Below, piece after piece: positions 1 through 8,793 of a stretch of 64,000 nucleotides of DNA. The notes beneath the pieces were generated by a model. That model made no database searches. It was not told the DNA's origin and saw only the letters and a program-made list of their open reading frames with translations. Every line of letters begins with the position of its first letter. Position 1 is the first letter of the stretch. The position numbers were made by a program, and so were the translations under genes. Source of the stretch: Bosea beijingensis (GTDB lineage: Bacteria; Pseudomonadota; Alphaproteobacteria; Rhizobiales; Beijerinckiaceae); contig NZ_CP132359.1 of NCBI RefSeq assembly GCF_030758975.1, positions 4,463,528 to 4,527,527 of the forward strand, given 5' to 3'.

Positions 1-532
1 CTCGCCGCGTCGCGTTCTGCACCGTCGTGCGGCCGACACCAGCCCGGGCCGCAATCTCGCTGATGAAGCTGGTACATGTTCCGCGCAACCGGACCTCCTC
101 GCGAATGATCATCAGTGCAGCGAGCTCGGCCGACGTAAAATGAGCGGCCAGGCGAGGTGGCATCGGGCCAGCAGCAACGAGCTGACGCCGGCGGGCCAAG
201 GACGCTGCTGATCGGCGCGACGGCTGAGGACGGCGCGGCGGGAAGATTGAAAGTGGACGAGGCTGTTTGCCCGGCGCTGGTCCATTCTGCGATAGCGGCC
301 GGCGTCGTGCTTCAATTCGCGACGACAACTCCTCTGCCGCCGCGTCATCGAGGGCACCTTCGGCGAGGCCCCGCCATACGAGACGCATCATCTCGTCGAG
401 CGAGGTGGCGGTCTGGGCGTCGCTGATCGCCTTCGCAAGCTGTTCGGCGGCAAAGCCGAGGACGATCGTGCGCGCCGCGCGCGCCAGCATCCCCCTGGCG
501 ATTTGCGCGCCAGAGTTGGCAATTTCCTGCAT
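1..532 (-). CDS. Helix-turn-helix protein of rhizobial replicon type, C-terminus beyond window
   Basis: An uninterrupted reading frame runs from an ATG at 532 to the left edge, giving at least 177 residues. The N-terminal part (residues 1-75) is helical and contains 'MMRLVWRGLAEGALDDAAAE'. A basic, proline-rich linker follows. From about residue 135 there is a helix-turn-helix segment, 'ISEIAARAGVGRTTVQNATR'. This layout matches a family of short HTH proteins common on rhizobial plasmids and islands, whose role is not established; DNA binding is inferred from the HTH. There is only a weak Shine-Dalgarno sequence (GGGA) before the ATG. Confidence 0.65.
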   Translation of the reverse strand, partial: MQEIANSGAQIARGMLARAARTIVLGFAAEQLAKAISDAQTATSLDEMMRLVWRGLAEGALDDAAAEELSSRIEARRRPLSQNGPAPGKQPRPLSIFPPRRPQPSRRSAASLARRRQLVAAGPMPPRLAAHFTSAELAALMIIREEVRLRGTCTSFISEIAARAGVGRTTVQNATRR

Positions 533-746
533 TTTTGTCCCAATAGGCTGGGACGTGCGCGGACGGATCGAACATTGAAAGTATTGGAACTGGCATTGTC
601 CCGCTTTTTCATGCGGGTACACGCGAGCCCTTGATAAATTCTCTGGGCTGCGCTACTACATATCCACCACGACGGTAGCAGGCACAGTCTGTTTTACTCG
701 TCAATGCGGCCGTCGAGTTACCAGCTCGGCGGCCGAATTTTTTCAC

Positions 747-989
747 TCACGTCTTGCTGCATTCCGAGCTGATGAGCCGCCGGACGGCCATTTCAAAGAT
801 TTCAGCGCGGGCCGGCATTCCGAGCTGCATTTTCAACCGATCGACCGCCGCGACCACGTCCCCGCTCATCGGGAAGCTGACATTGACCATGCCAGCTGCC
901 CGTTGCCGAGCTCGCATCCGCCTCGTTGAGGCGGTGCACGCTGCGCGTCGCGATAGGGGAGAAGTCTCACCGGAATCGATCATGTTCAC
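747..989 (-). CDS. Small ribbon-helix-helix-like protein
   Basis: 80 residues from a GTG at 989; an in-frame ATG at 983 is an equally good start. The C-terminal half starts with a short strand ('MVNVSFPMSGDV') followed by two predicted helices ending 'AVRRLISSE', the order expected of a ribbon-helix-helix DNA-binding or antitoxin fold. The N-terminus is arginine and serine rich and may not be translated. No partner toxin is visible next to it. The family call is an inference from pattern only. Confidence 0.4.
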   Translation of the reverse strand: MNMIDSGETSPLSRRAACTASTRRMRARQRAAGMVNVSFPMSGDVVAAVDRLKMQLGMPARAEIFEMAVRRLISSECSKT

Positions 990-1143
990 ATGTCATCACA
1001 ATCTAATTGCCGGATCAAGCGCTATTAGCAATCTATATCATGATCTGAGGTCTTGATGAGCGAATTTTGGGTAATTTCGGCGCTTTGGCGAATGAAGCGG
1101 CGGGGATAAATTGCCAAATTTGTCGGGCTGGGCGAGCCGGGTA

Positions 1144-1629
1144 CTAGGGGTAGATGGTCATGTTGCGCAGCGTCGCGCTTTTCACAGAGACAGTGCCCTC
1201 GGCTGGATCGGATGCCAGCACGATCACAATCAGGTCGTCATCGTGGAGGATGGCGGCCGACCTGGTGATCAACCGGATCTGCGCTGCTGAGAAGCCGACG
1301 GCGATCTCACGGCCTGCGGCGAGCTCTTGCTCAATCGCGCGACTATCCAGCTTCCGGGTCCGCGCGGCCGCGTCGAGCAGCAGGACCTCGTGCAACTGAT
1401 CCGCGATCTCTGGGACCGTTCGCCCGGCGAAGAGCGGTGCTACCGACGCTTGAAGGTCGAGGAACTGCCCGGTCATCCGAGCCCCCTCACCGGCCGCGAT
1501 CTGGAGTGACGCGGCGAATGGATTCTCGAATGCATTTGCGGATCTCATTTCGGCTCGAGCTAGGGGCGCAGCGCCGTACACCGCGATTGTCACCCCAACG
1601 GCCCACGAGCGGATTTTACGGACGAACAA
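1144..1629 (-). CDS. Exported protein of unknown function
   Basis: 161 residues. The N-terminus has basic residues, a hydrophobic core ('AVGVTIAVYGAAPLARA') and an ALA-type cleavage site, so a Sec signal peptide of about 26 residues is likely. The mature part is mostly helical, with a beta-rich end. I do not recognise the family. It lies downstream of a one- or two-helix membrane protein (1652-1939) in the same direction, at the distal end of the leftward transfer-region series. Confidence 0.6.
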   Translation of the reverse strand: MFVRKIRSWAVGVTIAVYGAAPLARAEMRSANAFENPFAASLQIAAGEGARMTGQFLDLQASVAPLFAGRTVPEIADQLHEVLLLDAAARTRKLDSRAIEQELAAGREIAVGFSAAQIRLITRSAAILHDDDLIVIVLASDPAEGTVSVKSATLRNMTIYP

Positions 1630-1651
1630 TCGATATCCCCGCTGCCATGGC

Positions 1652-1939
1652 CTAGTACCCGCCGATCCGCCAAGTCGCCCAAACGACGGCGATCATTACG
1701 ACGTACATCATCCAGAGGCGGATCCACGGCCAGAACAGTGTGACGGCCAGAGCAACCCACACGCCCGTCATCGCCCAAGCGAGCGCCTGACCGAGGAGGT
1801 CCTGGAGTACGGCGAGAGCGCGCTCAAAGCCGTATCCCTTCTCGAAGCCGATGATCAGGGCCAAGAGGGCGAGCAGGCCGTAGAGCGTCCAGTCGGGCTT
1901 GCTAGCGGGCCTTGCGGCGGTGTCGTCGTCGTCGGTCAT
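1652..1939 (-). CDS. Small membrane protein, two predicted transmembrane helices
   Basis: 95 residues. An acidic N-terminus ('MTDDDDTAARP') is followed by a hydrophobic segment around residues 18-32, an amphipathic stretch, and a strong hydrophobic block at about 50-90 rich in Trp and Val. The stop lies 22 bp before the start of the exported protein at 1629, so the two are probably co-transcribed. Function is unknown. Confidence 0.6.
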   Translation of the reverse strand: MTDDDDTAARPASKPDWTLYGLLALLALIIGFEKGYGFERALAVLQDLLGQALAWAMTGVWVALAVTLFWPWIRLWMMYVVMIAVVWATWRIGGY

Positions 1940-1992
1940 ATTCGTCTCAGCTGGCCAGTCCGTGTTGTAGAATCGGGGTGGTACGAGGATCC

Positions 1993-2706
1993 TTAACGGC
2001 CTGACGTTTCAGCCGCGGGCGATGCGAGTGCTGGCGGCGAAGAAGGCGGGTTCTGCAGCCGCTGAAGGCGATCGGCCAAAAGCGATTGCTCCGTAGCCTT
2101 CCGTCGAAGTAGTTCGACCATTGCGGACCACGCCCAGGGCGGAGCGCGATACTCACCGCGTAGCCACCGGCGCAAAGTGGCGGTGTCCAGCTTCTTCTTA
2201 GGGCTATAGGGCTCCAAAGCGCGCGCTAGCGAGGTTTGCCACGTAGACCCGAATAGGCAGCTTCCGATTTCATCCAACGCCCGAACCTGCCATGTGTGCG
2301 TAATGTAGGCATCAAGTTCGAGCCCGATGTTATGAAGAAGGGTGCCTTCATCGTCATATCCAGACGAAATATAGATGCAGATCGCACTCCAAATTTCTTC
2401 GGCAATCGTTTCTCCATAGTTTTCGTTTCGTCCTCGCCAGTCGAAAAAAGCCTTCTTGCCGGCTCGCCGGACGACAGCTTTTGCTGCCGGCGACAGCCCA
2501 TCTACGTTCAGGAACTGAACGGCATCATTGACACATCGATCGAATTCCGGAGAGGTCATTCCGATTGGAAAAGAGATGGTGTCCTCGCCAAGGGGGAGGT
2601 CGATCCTGGCTCGTTCCGTCTCGGTGCCCCGCAAGACTAGAATGTCATTCCGAATGGCTTCTGCAGCTGCGTCGAGGGCCTTATCTACCATTGCATAAAA
2701 ATCCAT
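1993..2706 (-). CDS. Hypothetical protein with C-terminal DNA-binding-like segment
   Basis: 237 residues. The first 150 residues are mixed alpha/beta with no motif I recognise. Residues of about 160-205 read like a helix-turn-helix of the type found in plasmid regulators ('LDTATLRRWLRGEYRAPP'), where a charged 'RRW' recognition helix is followed by a proline turn. The tail is proline and alanine rich. It might be a regulator of the transfer genes, but this rests only on the HTH-like segment. Confidence 0.5.
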   Translation of the reverse strand: MDFYAMVDKALDAAAEAIRNDILVLRGTETERARIDLPLGEDTISFPIGMTSPEFDRCVNDAVQFLNVDGLSPAAKAVVRRAGKKAFFDWRGRNENYGETIAEEIWSAICIYISSGYDDEGTLLHNIGLELDAYITHTWQVRALDEIGSCLFGSTWQTSLARALEPYSPKKKLDTATLRRWLRGEYRAPPWAWSAMVELLRRKATEQSLLADRLQRLQNPPSSPPALASPAAETSGR

Positions 2707-2736
2707 GCGGACCCCTCGCAGCGCTATCCTGAAAGC

Positions 2737-3219
2737 CTATCTAGCGTCGTTCCGGTGCGATGTCGCTCGGCCCCGGCAAGCTTCGAAAATGCGGATCGAG
2801 AAATCCCGTTCCAAGCGCTTTCGGAGGCGCTCAAAATAAAACCGCTTCATTTGGAGAGCCGCCGCTGGAAACTCGTCCGCGAAAAGGACGCAGTCCAGTT
2901 GCCAATTGCAGTCCGCTTCAATCTCATCGCAATAGGCGATCTCGGCCTCCACTTCGCCCCGGGCATCGCCAATCAGGTGGTGAGGCTCAAACTCGGCCCT
3001 CAACTGAGAAGCTTCTTCATCGAAAGCAAATCGCTCCGCATCCCAAGTTGGCAACTGAACTGCCTTTCCAAATGCTAGAGCAGTAACTATGCTAGTGCCT
3101 TCGAAGGCGATCACATTATCAAACGAAAGCGTGTCAAAATACTGCTTTGCGAGTGCTCTGCACTCTGCGCGCGTCGGCGCGCTAGGTGCGATATTACGGA
3201 TAGACATATTTTGCCCCAT
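2737..3219 (-). CDS. Hypothetical acidic protein
   Basis: 160 residues, or 156 from the second Met at 3207. It is acidic and rich in Glu, Phe and aromatic residues. The C-terminal third ('MKRFYFERLRKRLERDF') is a probable amphipathic helix. No catalytic motif is recognised. A short A-rich inverted repeat lies 36 bp upstream (3256-3271) and could be its operator or leader. It forms a pair with 1993-2706, 30 bp apart. Confidence 0.5.
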   Translation of the reverse strand: MGQNMSIRNIAPSAPTRAECRALAKQYFDTLSFDNVIAFEGTSIVTALAFGKAVQLPTWDAERFAFDEEASQLRAEFEPHHLIGDARGEVEAEIAYCDEIEADCNWQLDCVLFADEFPAAALQMKRFYFERLRKRLERDFSIRIFEACRGRATSHRNDAR

Positions 3220-3664
3220 GGACGGTAGGCTCGCTGGCCGTTGAAAGACTAGTATCCCTTAAAAAAGGGAATCGCAAGGCGATCTGTGGCGAGCGTCAAA
3301 AATTTCTCGCCGCGAACGCGCGAGCGACGCCCGTCCATACGGTGCTCTTGCGGGGCAGGGTTGGAGAGCCAGCCGACGATTGGAAGTATTGTGAGTGTTG
3401 AATCACGGTCCACCTCAGTTTGTTGAGATGGCCATTTTTATTCAGCGAAGGCCGCGCTGTGCATTTGCATCAAGCGGGGGTAAATGCAGAAAGCCGGACC
3501 CGCTCAGCGCCCCACTTAATCGCACGAATGCGCTAACGGGCGGGCTGGGTGGAGGCCTCCGCTCCGGTGAAAACTTCACGCTATTTTGGTAGGCTGCTGG
3601 ACCGCCGCGGTCAAATCCTTTTGGAAGGTTGGCCTTGACAGTTTGTCGCAGCGGTCATCGCGCG
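3220..3664. other. Intergenic stretch without a supported gene
   Basis: About 445 bp between the metallophosphoesterase stop (3665) and the next leftward start (3219). Apart from the short inverted repeat at 3256-3271 I see no RNA gene or convincing promoter. A 65-codon rightward reading frame at 3395-3592 has no ribosome binding site and a biased, unlikely composition. Confidence 0.4.
3256..3271. promoter_or_regulatory. Inverted repeat upstream of the 2737-3219 gene
   Basis: Perfect 6-bp arms TCCCTT/AAGGGA separated by AAAA. It sits just upstream of the leftward gene that begins at 3219, so an operator is more likely than a terminator. No T-run follows in the leftward direction. Confidence 0.3.
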
Positions 3665-4420
3665 CTACTGCCCCACTGTCAGCACTAGGTCCTCGACGAA
3701 GCGGGTGTTGGAGAACAGAGGCCCCGCCGGATTGCAGACAATCCGCGCTCCGGACGATCGCTGAATGTCGATACTGGCGTGGATATGGCCGTGGACCCAG
3801 AGTGTGACCGTGCCTGCGTCCGTCAGATCAGAGAGATCCGACGCGGAATTCCCTGCGATCCATTTGCCTCGAATGGGCGGCGGCAGGCAGTCGGCCAGCG
3901 GGGCGTGGTGCGTCACGACAACCGTGGGCAACCGGCTGACTGCGTTCAGGTGCGATCGCAAGCTCGCGACCGCTTCAGCGTGGAGGCGCCTCGCATCCGC
4001 GACGGCGAACGCGCGAGCGCCAGCCTCGTCGCGAACCTCGATGGTCTCTCCGGTCAAGCTGGCGGGGTCAACATCACCGCCCAGCTGATAGTCTGACCAG
4101 AGTGTGGCGCCGATGAATCGACAGCCGCCGAGCTCGACTGCATCGCCCTCGAGCAGAGTCACACCAAATTTTTTGGCAGCCTGGCGCGCAGCTGCCAGGT
4201 TCTGATGCAGCTCGCCTCGGAAGTGCTCATGATTGCCGAGCACAGCGAAGATGGGCTTCCGGCCGGCAAGGCCTCGGAGAAATTGAAATCCCCCGGCGAT
4301 ATTGCCCTGCCAAGTGTCGCCGGCGGACAGCAACACGTCGAAGTCGGGGCGCTTTGGGTTGAATGCGGAAGGAAAAGGAACCGTCTCAAGATGGAGATCG
4401 GACAAGAGCCAGAGCTTCAA
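3665..4420 (-). CDS. Calcineurin-like metallophosphoesterase
   Basis: 251 residues with the full metallophosphoesterase motif set: D-x-H at residues 8-10 ('LLSDLHLE'), GD at 34-35, GNHE at 62-65, a later 'VVVTHHAPL' and the terminal 'VHGHIH'. These ligands bind two metal ions for phosphodiester or phosphomonoester hydrolysis; the substrate cannot be told. Its start abuts the stop of the upstream gene (4421), so the two are translationally close. A paralogue with the same motif order lies at 32881-33681 on the other strand. Confidence 0.85.
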   Translation of the reverse strand: MKLWLLSDLHLETVPFPSAFNPKRPDFDVLLSAGDTWQGNIAGGFQFLRGLAGRKPIFAVLGNHEHFRGELHQNLAAARQAAKKFGVTLLEGDAVELGGCRFIGATLWSDYQLGGDVDPASLTGETIEVRDEAGARAFAVADARRLHAEAVASLRSHLNAVSRLPTVVVTHHAPLADCLPPPIRGKWIAGNSASDLSDLTDAGTVTLWVHGHIHASIDIQRSSGARIVCNPAGPLFSNTRFVEDLVLTVGQ

Positions 4421-5281
4421 TCAGGCACCCTTGGAATCGAAATAGTCGAACTGCCAGCTTCCCGCGGCCTTCACATGCGCCTGGTGGTTTGAATCCAGGT
4501 AGCAAACGAGAATGTCGAACGGCGGAACTCTATCGTCCGACGAGCCATCGTCTAGAAGGTCGATCACAACACATCGCGGATATAGCTCGCTTGGCGTGCC
4601 CAAATCGAAATTCTCTCCGTAGATCGCGGTTCGGAAATGCTCGGCAGGGCGGAGGATGTCTCCGACCTTGAGCAGTTTCGGCTTTGAGTACCGCTGCCCG
4701 ACGGAGTCAACCACGGCCATGTACTCGTCGACTGGAAGTTCAGGAGCGGCTTTCAGCGGAGCGGGAACGAAGCTCGCGCTGAAGGCAAGTCGGTTGTCTT
4801 CGAGCCTGACGAGATCACCGCGTTCGATGGCCGCTGCAACGATGCTATAGACGTTGTTCCTGGGCCCTACTTCGGGGAAAAGGGTCAGCATGTCGTCATA
4901 GGTGAACGGCTTCGGATGCGGAAAGCGCGCGGCCAGGCCTGAGAATATCTCGATGCGCCGGGCCTTCAGGAGCCGCGGCCGCCTTTGACGCTCCTCAGCT
5001 TCACCCGCCTCAACATTTGCTGCAGCGCCCGGCGGCGAACCGAACGCAAATTCGCCGCGGGCCATCCTCTTGAGCTCGTCCCGTTGGACTGCTGCACTCA
5101 AAAATTCAAATGCGCGGTGATAGTTGCGGAATTCGGGATATAGCTCCAGGACGGTATGCGTGTTGAATGTCGCGCCATCCTGAAATTTCGCCTTCAGCTC
5201 CGCCAGGATCTCGGTGCGACGCTGCTTTTTTAGATATGGCATTTTTCCAGATTCGTTCGAATCCACATTGGCGTCGGACAA
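4421..5281 (-). CDS. Hypothetical protein with duplicated winged-helix-like unit
   Basis: 286 residues. Two units of about 60 residues resemble each other: residues about 20-82 ('RRTEILAELKAKFQDG' ... 'RDELKRMARGEFAF') and about 105-170 ('RRIEIFSGLAARFPHP' ... 'RGDLVRLEDNRLAF'). The order helix, helix, recognition-like helix and beta wing ending in an aromatic suggests two tandem winged-helix folds. The C-terminal 100 residues contain a beta-rich domain of unknown type. The gene is joined to the downstream metallophosphoesterase with no spacer. DNA binding is inferred. Confidence 0.55.
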   Translation of the reverse strand: MSDANVDSNESGKMPYLKKQRRTEILAELKAKFQDGATFNTHTVLELYPEFRNYHRAFEFLSAAVQRDELKRMARGEFAFGSPPGAAANVEAGEAEERQRRPRLLKARRIEIFSGLAARFPHPKPFTYDDMLTLFPEVGPRNNVYSIVAAAIERGDLVRLEDNRLAFSASFVPAPLKAAPELPVDEYMAVVDSVGQRYSKPKLLKVGDILRPAEHFRTAIYGENFDLGTPSELYPRCVVIDLLDDGSSDDRVPPFDILVCYLDSNHQAHVKAAGSWQFDYFDSKGA

Positions 5282-5359
5282 TGGTCACCTATCTGAAATT
5301 AAACCCGCACCACGGGCAATTATTTTGTAATTTTTAATCGGCAATTTTTCACGCGATGT

Positions 5360-5743
5360 CTACCGGAAGTCGAACTCCGTTTGCATGTCGCGTTGGATAT
5401 GTCGGGCGCGTCTATCGTCAGCCGGCGACCGTTTGGGCGGAGAGTCCGCCGCCTGGCCTGCGGCGTCAGGCTGCAGACCGAGCATCTCCTGAACCGTCGT
5501 CGCTAGATCGGTCCAGTCCCTGCCCTTCAACGGATTGGAGAGACCTTCCGCCCAGCTCATAATAGTCATCGGCGCGACAGGCAGATTTGGCATTGAGCCG
5601 GTCGAGAGGGCGGCACCGACCCAGAGAACGCCCGCAAAAACCGCGTACTTCACGATCGTGAAGATCCGACCCATGATCCAGCTGACGACGCTGAACATCG
5701 CAATCGCAAGGGCAATCGCGAGCAGGATTGTGGAATTGATCAT
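5360..5743 (-). CDS. Small inner-membrane protein
   Basis: 127 residues from the ATG at 5743, chosen because the first 42 codons of the longer frame are arginine and cysteine rich and look untranslated. The protein begins with two hydrophobic helices (residues 3-20 and 24-48). Next comes a loop with 'SWAEGLSNPLKGRDW', then a charged, arginine-rich cytoplasmic tail. Such a two-helix protein next to exported proteins fits a minor component of a transfer or secretion apparatus, but no family is recognised. Confidence 0.55.
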   Translation of the reverse strand: MINSTILLAIALAIAMFSVVSWIMGRIFTIVKYAVFAGVLWVGAALSTGSMPNLPVAPMTIMSWAEGLSNPLKGRDWTDLATTVQEMLGLQPDAAGQAADSPPKRSPADDRRARHIQRDMQTEFDFR

Positions 5744-5798
5744 TCGAAATGGCTCACTGAATTGAAGGGGGCGCCCCGAAGGGCACCGGCGGCAAGCG

Positions 5799-6581
5799 TC
5801 ACGCGCCTGAGCGGAGACGGAGCAGCATTTCCGGGGTGGCGTAGATCGGGCCAATCTGGTCGGCCGCAAACCGCCTATTGGCGATCGCCGCCCAAACGTC
5901 GACTTGCTCCTGGAGGCTCATGTACTCGAACTCGCTGGCGCCGAGGCCGTGCTCAGCCAGATCCGCGCGGTGAACCCGCAGTCGGCCAACGCAACAATCT
6001 GCCTTTCCGCGGTGTGAGAGAGCCAGGCGTGCTACGGCATCGGCATGGAACTTCAGCACAGGATGAAGGTCGGACGCCTTGATGGCGTCTGCGATCTCAG
6101 CGCGGAAATAGCTGCTTTTCTCCAGCGACGCCCAGCGTGCGAGCGGTGCCCCCTTCCGGGTGAGACAGGCGGCGTCGAGGTCGAAAACGCAATAGGGGCC
6201 GCCCTTTGCGGAGAGCCCGCGCCGCTGCGCCGGGGTTAGCTGCTCGAAACGATGGTTCGCGAGACCCGCCCAGAGGTCTACCTGCCGTTGAAGGTCTGAG
6301 GCGATGAGCTCGCCCGGAGTCAACCCGACGGACGCGACGGCCGAGCGATTGAGTGACATGACACCAAACCGCCCGTCCCGGGGCTGGCCTCCGGCGACAA
6401 TCGCGGCGAAGCGGCCGATGATATTTGCGTGCCCCTGCAGGTCCGCGCGGAGCGGAGAGGTCATAATTGCTTCGGAAATCTCGCGGGCCGTAAATGCGCG
6501 ATCAGAGGCAATGGCGGCGGGGGACACGATTGCTGCTGCGACCGCTGCGGCTGCGATGAGGGCGTGTTTAATCGTCTGCAT
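5799..6581 (-). CDS. Periplasmic protein with internal duplication
   Basis: 260 residues starting with a clear signal peptide (hydrophobic 'ALIAAAAVAAAIVSPAAIAS'). The mature protein is an internal duplication: residues about 36-120 and 160-245 share the pattern 'I.(E/D)AI..S.L', a histidine-containing helix, 'G..RV..L.R.......G', and the closing motif 'LQ.QVD.WA..AN.RF'. The second half of each unit loosely recalls the goose-lysozyme/SLT fold ('GRFGVMSLNRSAVASVGL'), but no catalytic Glu is evident. It might act on or bind peptidoglycan for the transfer apparatus; this is speculative. Confidence 0.6.
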   Translation of the reverse strand: MQTIKHALIAAAAVAAAIVSPAAIASDRAFTAREISEAIMTSPLRADLQGHANIIGRFAAIVAGGQPRDGRFGVMSLNRSAVASVGLTPGELIASDLQRQVDLWAGLANHRFEQLTPAQRRGLSAKGGPYCVFDLDAACLTRKGAPLARWASLEKSSYFRAEIADAIKASDLHPVLKFHADAVARLALSHRGKADCCVGRLRVHRADLAEHGLGASEFEYMSLQEQVDVWAAIANRRFAADQIGPIYATPEMLLRLRSGA

Positions 6582-6626
6582 AATTGCGTTCCTGGTTCAG
6601 AAATTGTGGGACTGGGGCAATCGGGA

Positions 6627-7598
6627 TCAGCGCCTGGCGCTGATCCGCTTCTGGGGCTGCGGCGCCTGCTTGATCTCCCTGCGCTGGAGCATGCCTGGTG
6701 CGGGTGCCACGGGCGACAGATCTGAGGGCGTCTGGATCTCGAGGGTGGTCGACAGGAGATCGAGATAATCGTTCCTGACCGAGCAGAACGCGTCCCACTC
6801 GATGGCGTAGAAGCCAGGCTCGAGATCAATTCCGCCGGCCGTCGTTATCGCGGTCTTCGCGGCTCGCGGATTGAATTCGATGTTGCCGGATAGAGCCGAG
6901 ATTGCCTGATCGCCGATCAGCACGCCAAGCATGCATTTCGCTTGGCCGGAATGCTCCGGCGTGACGCGCCCGTCGCGTTCAATCGTAGTCCTGAAGACGT
7001 GACGGCCGCCTTCCTTGGCATGATAGAAACCAATGTTGCGGTACGCGATCATCTCGTTCCGCGGGACATTGGTGCCTTTGCGCTGCTCACCCAGGTTGTA
7101 GCGGGTCGCATTGAGCGGGAAGCTATAGAGTGCATCCGGCTCAGGCAGGTACGACAACTCGGTGCCGAAAGTGCCGCCTCCGATCACGACCTTAAAAATA
7201 CGGCCGACGAGACCTCCCTGGTAGTTGTCGGTTGCCTTGGCGTCGCCGGACGCCGTGGGCGAAGCCGCGGAGCCAGGCTTCTCGGCGCGGAGCTTTTCTA
7301 TCTCGGCCTTCAATTTCTGGATCGTCGCATCCTTGTCGGCGTCTGGAGCGTGTGCCGTCTTTTGCACCGCAGGGTTGGCCGCTGGCACCGGCGCCGCGAC
7401 AGGGGGCGGTCTTGAGGGAGAGGGAGACTGGCCGGGTAGCTGCGCCATGGGGCGAACTTTAGTCGGCGCAGCCACGGATTGTGGTTCCTCCATGGAGTTC
7501 GGCCCATAGGGGCCCGGAATATTGTCGGCAGCCATCGCGGCACATGACAACGCGAGGGCCGCGGCGGCGGTAGGTAGGGCAATTCTCAGTTTCGTCAT
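6627..7598 (-). CDS. Exported protein with proline linker and coiled coil
   Basis: 323 residues from the ATG at 7598, which places a signal peptide ('LPTAAAALALSCAAMAA') at the N-terminus; the longer frame has 31 extra unlikely residues. After the signal come a proline/alanine-rich stretch (about 40-85), a short coiled coil ('ATIQKLKAEIEKLRAEKP') and a beta-rich C-terminal domain of some 190 residues with Cys pairs. It is probably a periplasmic or envelope-spanning part of the transfer machinery; the family is not recognised. Confidence 0.6.
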   Translation of the reverse strand: MTKLRIALPTAAAALALSCAAMAADNIPGPYGPNSMEEPQSVAAPTKVRPMAQLPGQSPSPSRPPPVAAPVPAANPAVQKTAHAPDADKDATIQKLKAEIEKLRAEKPGSAASPTASGDAKATDNYQGGLVGRIFKVVIGGGTFGTELSYLPEPDALYSFPLNATRYNLGEQRKGTNVPRNEMIAYRNIGFYHAKEGGRHVFRTTIERDGRVTPEHSGQAKCMLGVLIGDQAISALSGNIEFNPRAAKTAITTAGGIDLEPGFYAIEWDAFCSVRNDYLDLLSTTLEIQTPSDLSPVAPAPGMLQRREIKQAPQPQKRISARR

Positions 7599-7630
7599 TG
7601 CAAATCTCGTCGTGAAGGTTGGCCCGTGAA

Positions 7631-7900
7631 TTACTTGAGCGCTCGATCCATGCATTCTGCGATCGTGCGAGAGCGCTCGTGGGTGAGGCACTCGCGAGCG
7701 GCCTGAAAACGAGGTTCATCTTTGGGACTCAGCAGGGTCGGCGGCCGCGACCTATCCATCGAGCGATCGACTTGGGCGTTTGCGGCGTTTGATGACTCAG
7801 CCTTCAGGCGGGGGATTGCGAAGACAGCGAAAGCTGCTGCGAATGCTGACATGACGAGCGCGAGTCGAAGGGCGTACAGGGAGGGCGAGGTGTTCTTCAT
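7631..7900 (-). CDS. Small single-pass or exported protein
   Basis: 89 residues from the ATG at 7900; the upstream 23 codons of the frame overlap the preceding gene and look untranslated. A hydrophobic helix at about residues 11-28 ('LVMSAFAAAFAVFAIP') is followed by a polar domain with two Cys ('ARECLTHERSRTIAECMDRA'), which could form a disulfide in the periplasm. It lies between the exported protein at 6627-7598 and the AAA+ gene at 7969. Confidence 0.5.
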   Translation of the reverse strand: MKNTSPSLYALRLALVMSAFAAAFAVFAIPRLKAESSNAANAQVDRSMDRSRPPTLLSPKDEPRFQAARECLTHERSRTIAECMDRALK

Positions 7901-7968
7901 GGCGTTGCCTGCGTTGATGGCGGTGGGGGCGACACAACAAGGCGTCGTCGAACCGCCGAATGAGTGCA

Positions 7969-8763
7969 TCAGTGCGAGAGACCGAGGTCAGCGGCGGTGA
8001 CAACGGCCGATTCCCGACCCTGCTGCGCGGCCTGGAGAAAGAGATCGTCCGCCTTTCGATGAAGCTTGCGCTGCAGATCGGCGAAGGTGATCAGGCCGTG
8101 CGTGCCGAGTAGCTTCTCGAGGATTTCGATCAGTGCCGGATCATGGAGGTCGACGTGAACACGATAGGTCGAGGCGGACCGCTCAATCTGCGCGAGGATC
8201 AATTGCGCCTGGTCCCGAGCGCTCAGAGCCGGGACGGCGAAGGTACGCGAAACTGCGGCTCGGATGTCTGCCGTCAGGTTGTTGAGTGAATGCACCGGAA
8301 GAATGAACGTGCTTCGCGCGCTGGAAACAGCGTCGCCCGACGATCGCTCGATGGCAACTCCCTCGGTCCAGACATTCAGAATGGCAGATTGAACTTCGGG
8401 GTGTGCCTTTTCGAACTCGTCGAGGACGATGCAGCCGTTAGGATGGTTGCGCAGGTAGTCCGTCAGACGCCCCCAGCGATCCGATCCCACGAAACCACGC
8501 CTCGCACCCAACATGGTCTGCACCGCATCGGCGTGGCTGCAATCTGCCATCACGAGTTTCAAGGCGGTGTTGCCGGCAATAGCCTCGGCGGCCGCCGTTT
8601 TTCCGGAGCCTGGGGCGCCGGTGATGGCAATGACAAGCGGCTTGTCCCGGTTGCCGCTGCCGATGACAACGGCTCGGACCTCGCGCACCAGATCCTGGAG
8701 GCCAAATAGGAGATGAGAGGAGGGGGCCGGCGTACTTTGTGAGCTGCGATCAATGTTCATCAT
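7969..8763 (-). CDS. ClpB-like AAA+ ATPase, single domain
   Basis: 264 residues forming one AAA+ module. Walker A is 'GAPGSGKT' at 49-56, a pore-loop-region motif 'GFVGSDRWGRL' at 90-100 matches the Clp 'GYVG' loop, and Walker B is 'CIVLDEFEKAHP' at 111-122. A C-terminal helical part follows. It lacks the N-domain and first ATPase domain of ClpB and has no ClpP-binding loop that I can see, so it looks like a free-standing ATPase serving the adjacent transfer genes. The next gene upstream (8794-9411) is a decayed relative, 30 bp away. Confidence 0.75.
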   Translation of the reverse strand: MMNIDRSSQSTPAPSSHLLFGLQDLVREVRAVVIGSGNRDKPLVIAITGAPGSGKTAAAEAIAGNTALKLVMADCSHADAVQTMLGARRGFVGSDRWGRLTDYLRNHPNGCIVLDEFEKAHPEVQSAILNVWTEGVAIERSSGDAVSSARSTFILPVHSLNNLTADIRAAVSRTFAVPALSARDQAQLILAQIERSASTYRVHVDLHDPALIEILEKLLGTHGLITFADLQRKLHRKADDLFLQAAQQGRESAVVTAADLGLSH

Positions 8764-8793
8764 TGTAGAGTTTCCAGTTTGTCTGAGCGGCCA

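Noticed and set aside
3395..3592. 65-codon rightward frame in the gap at 3.4 kb
   Set aside because: No start signal and improbable composition.
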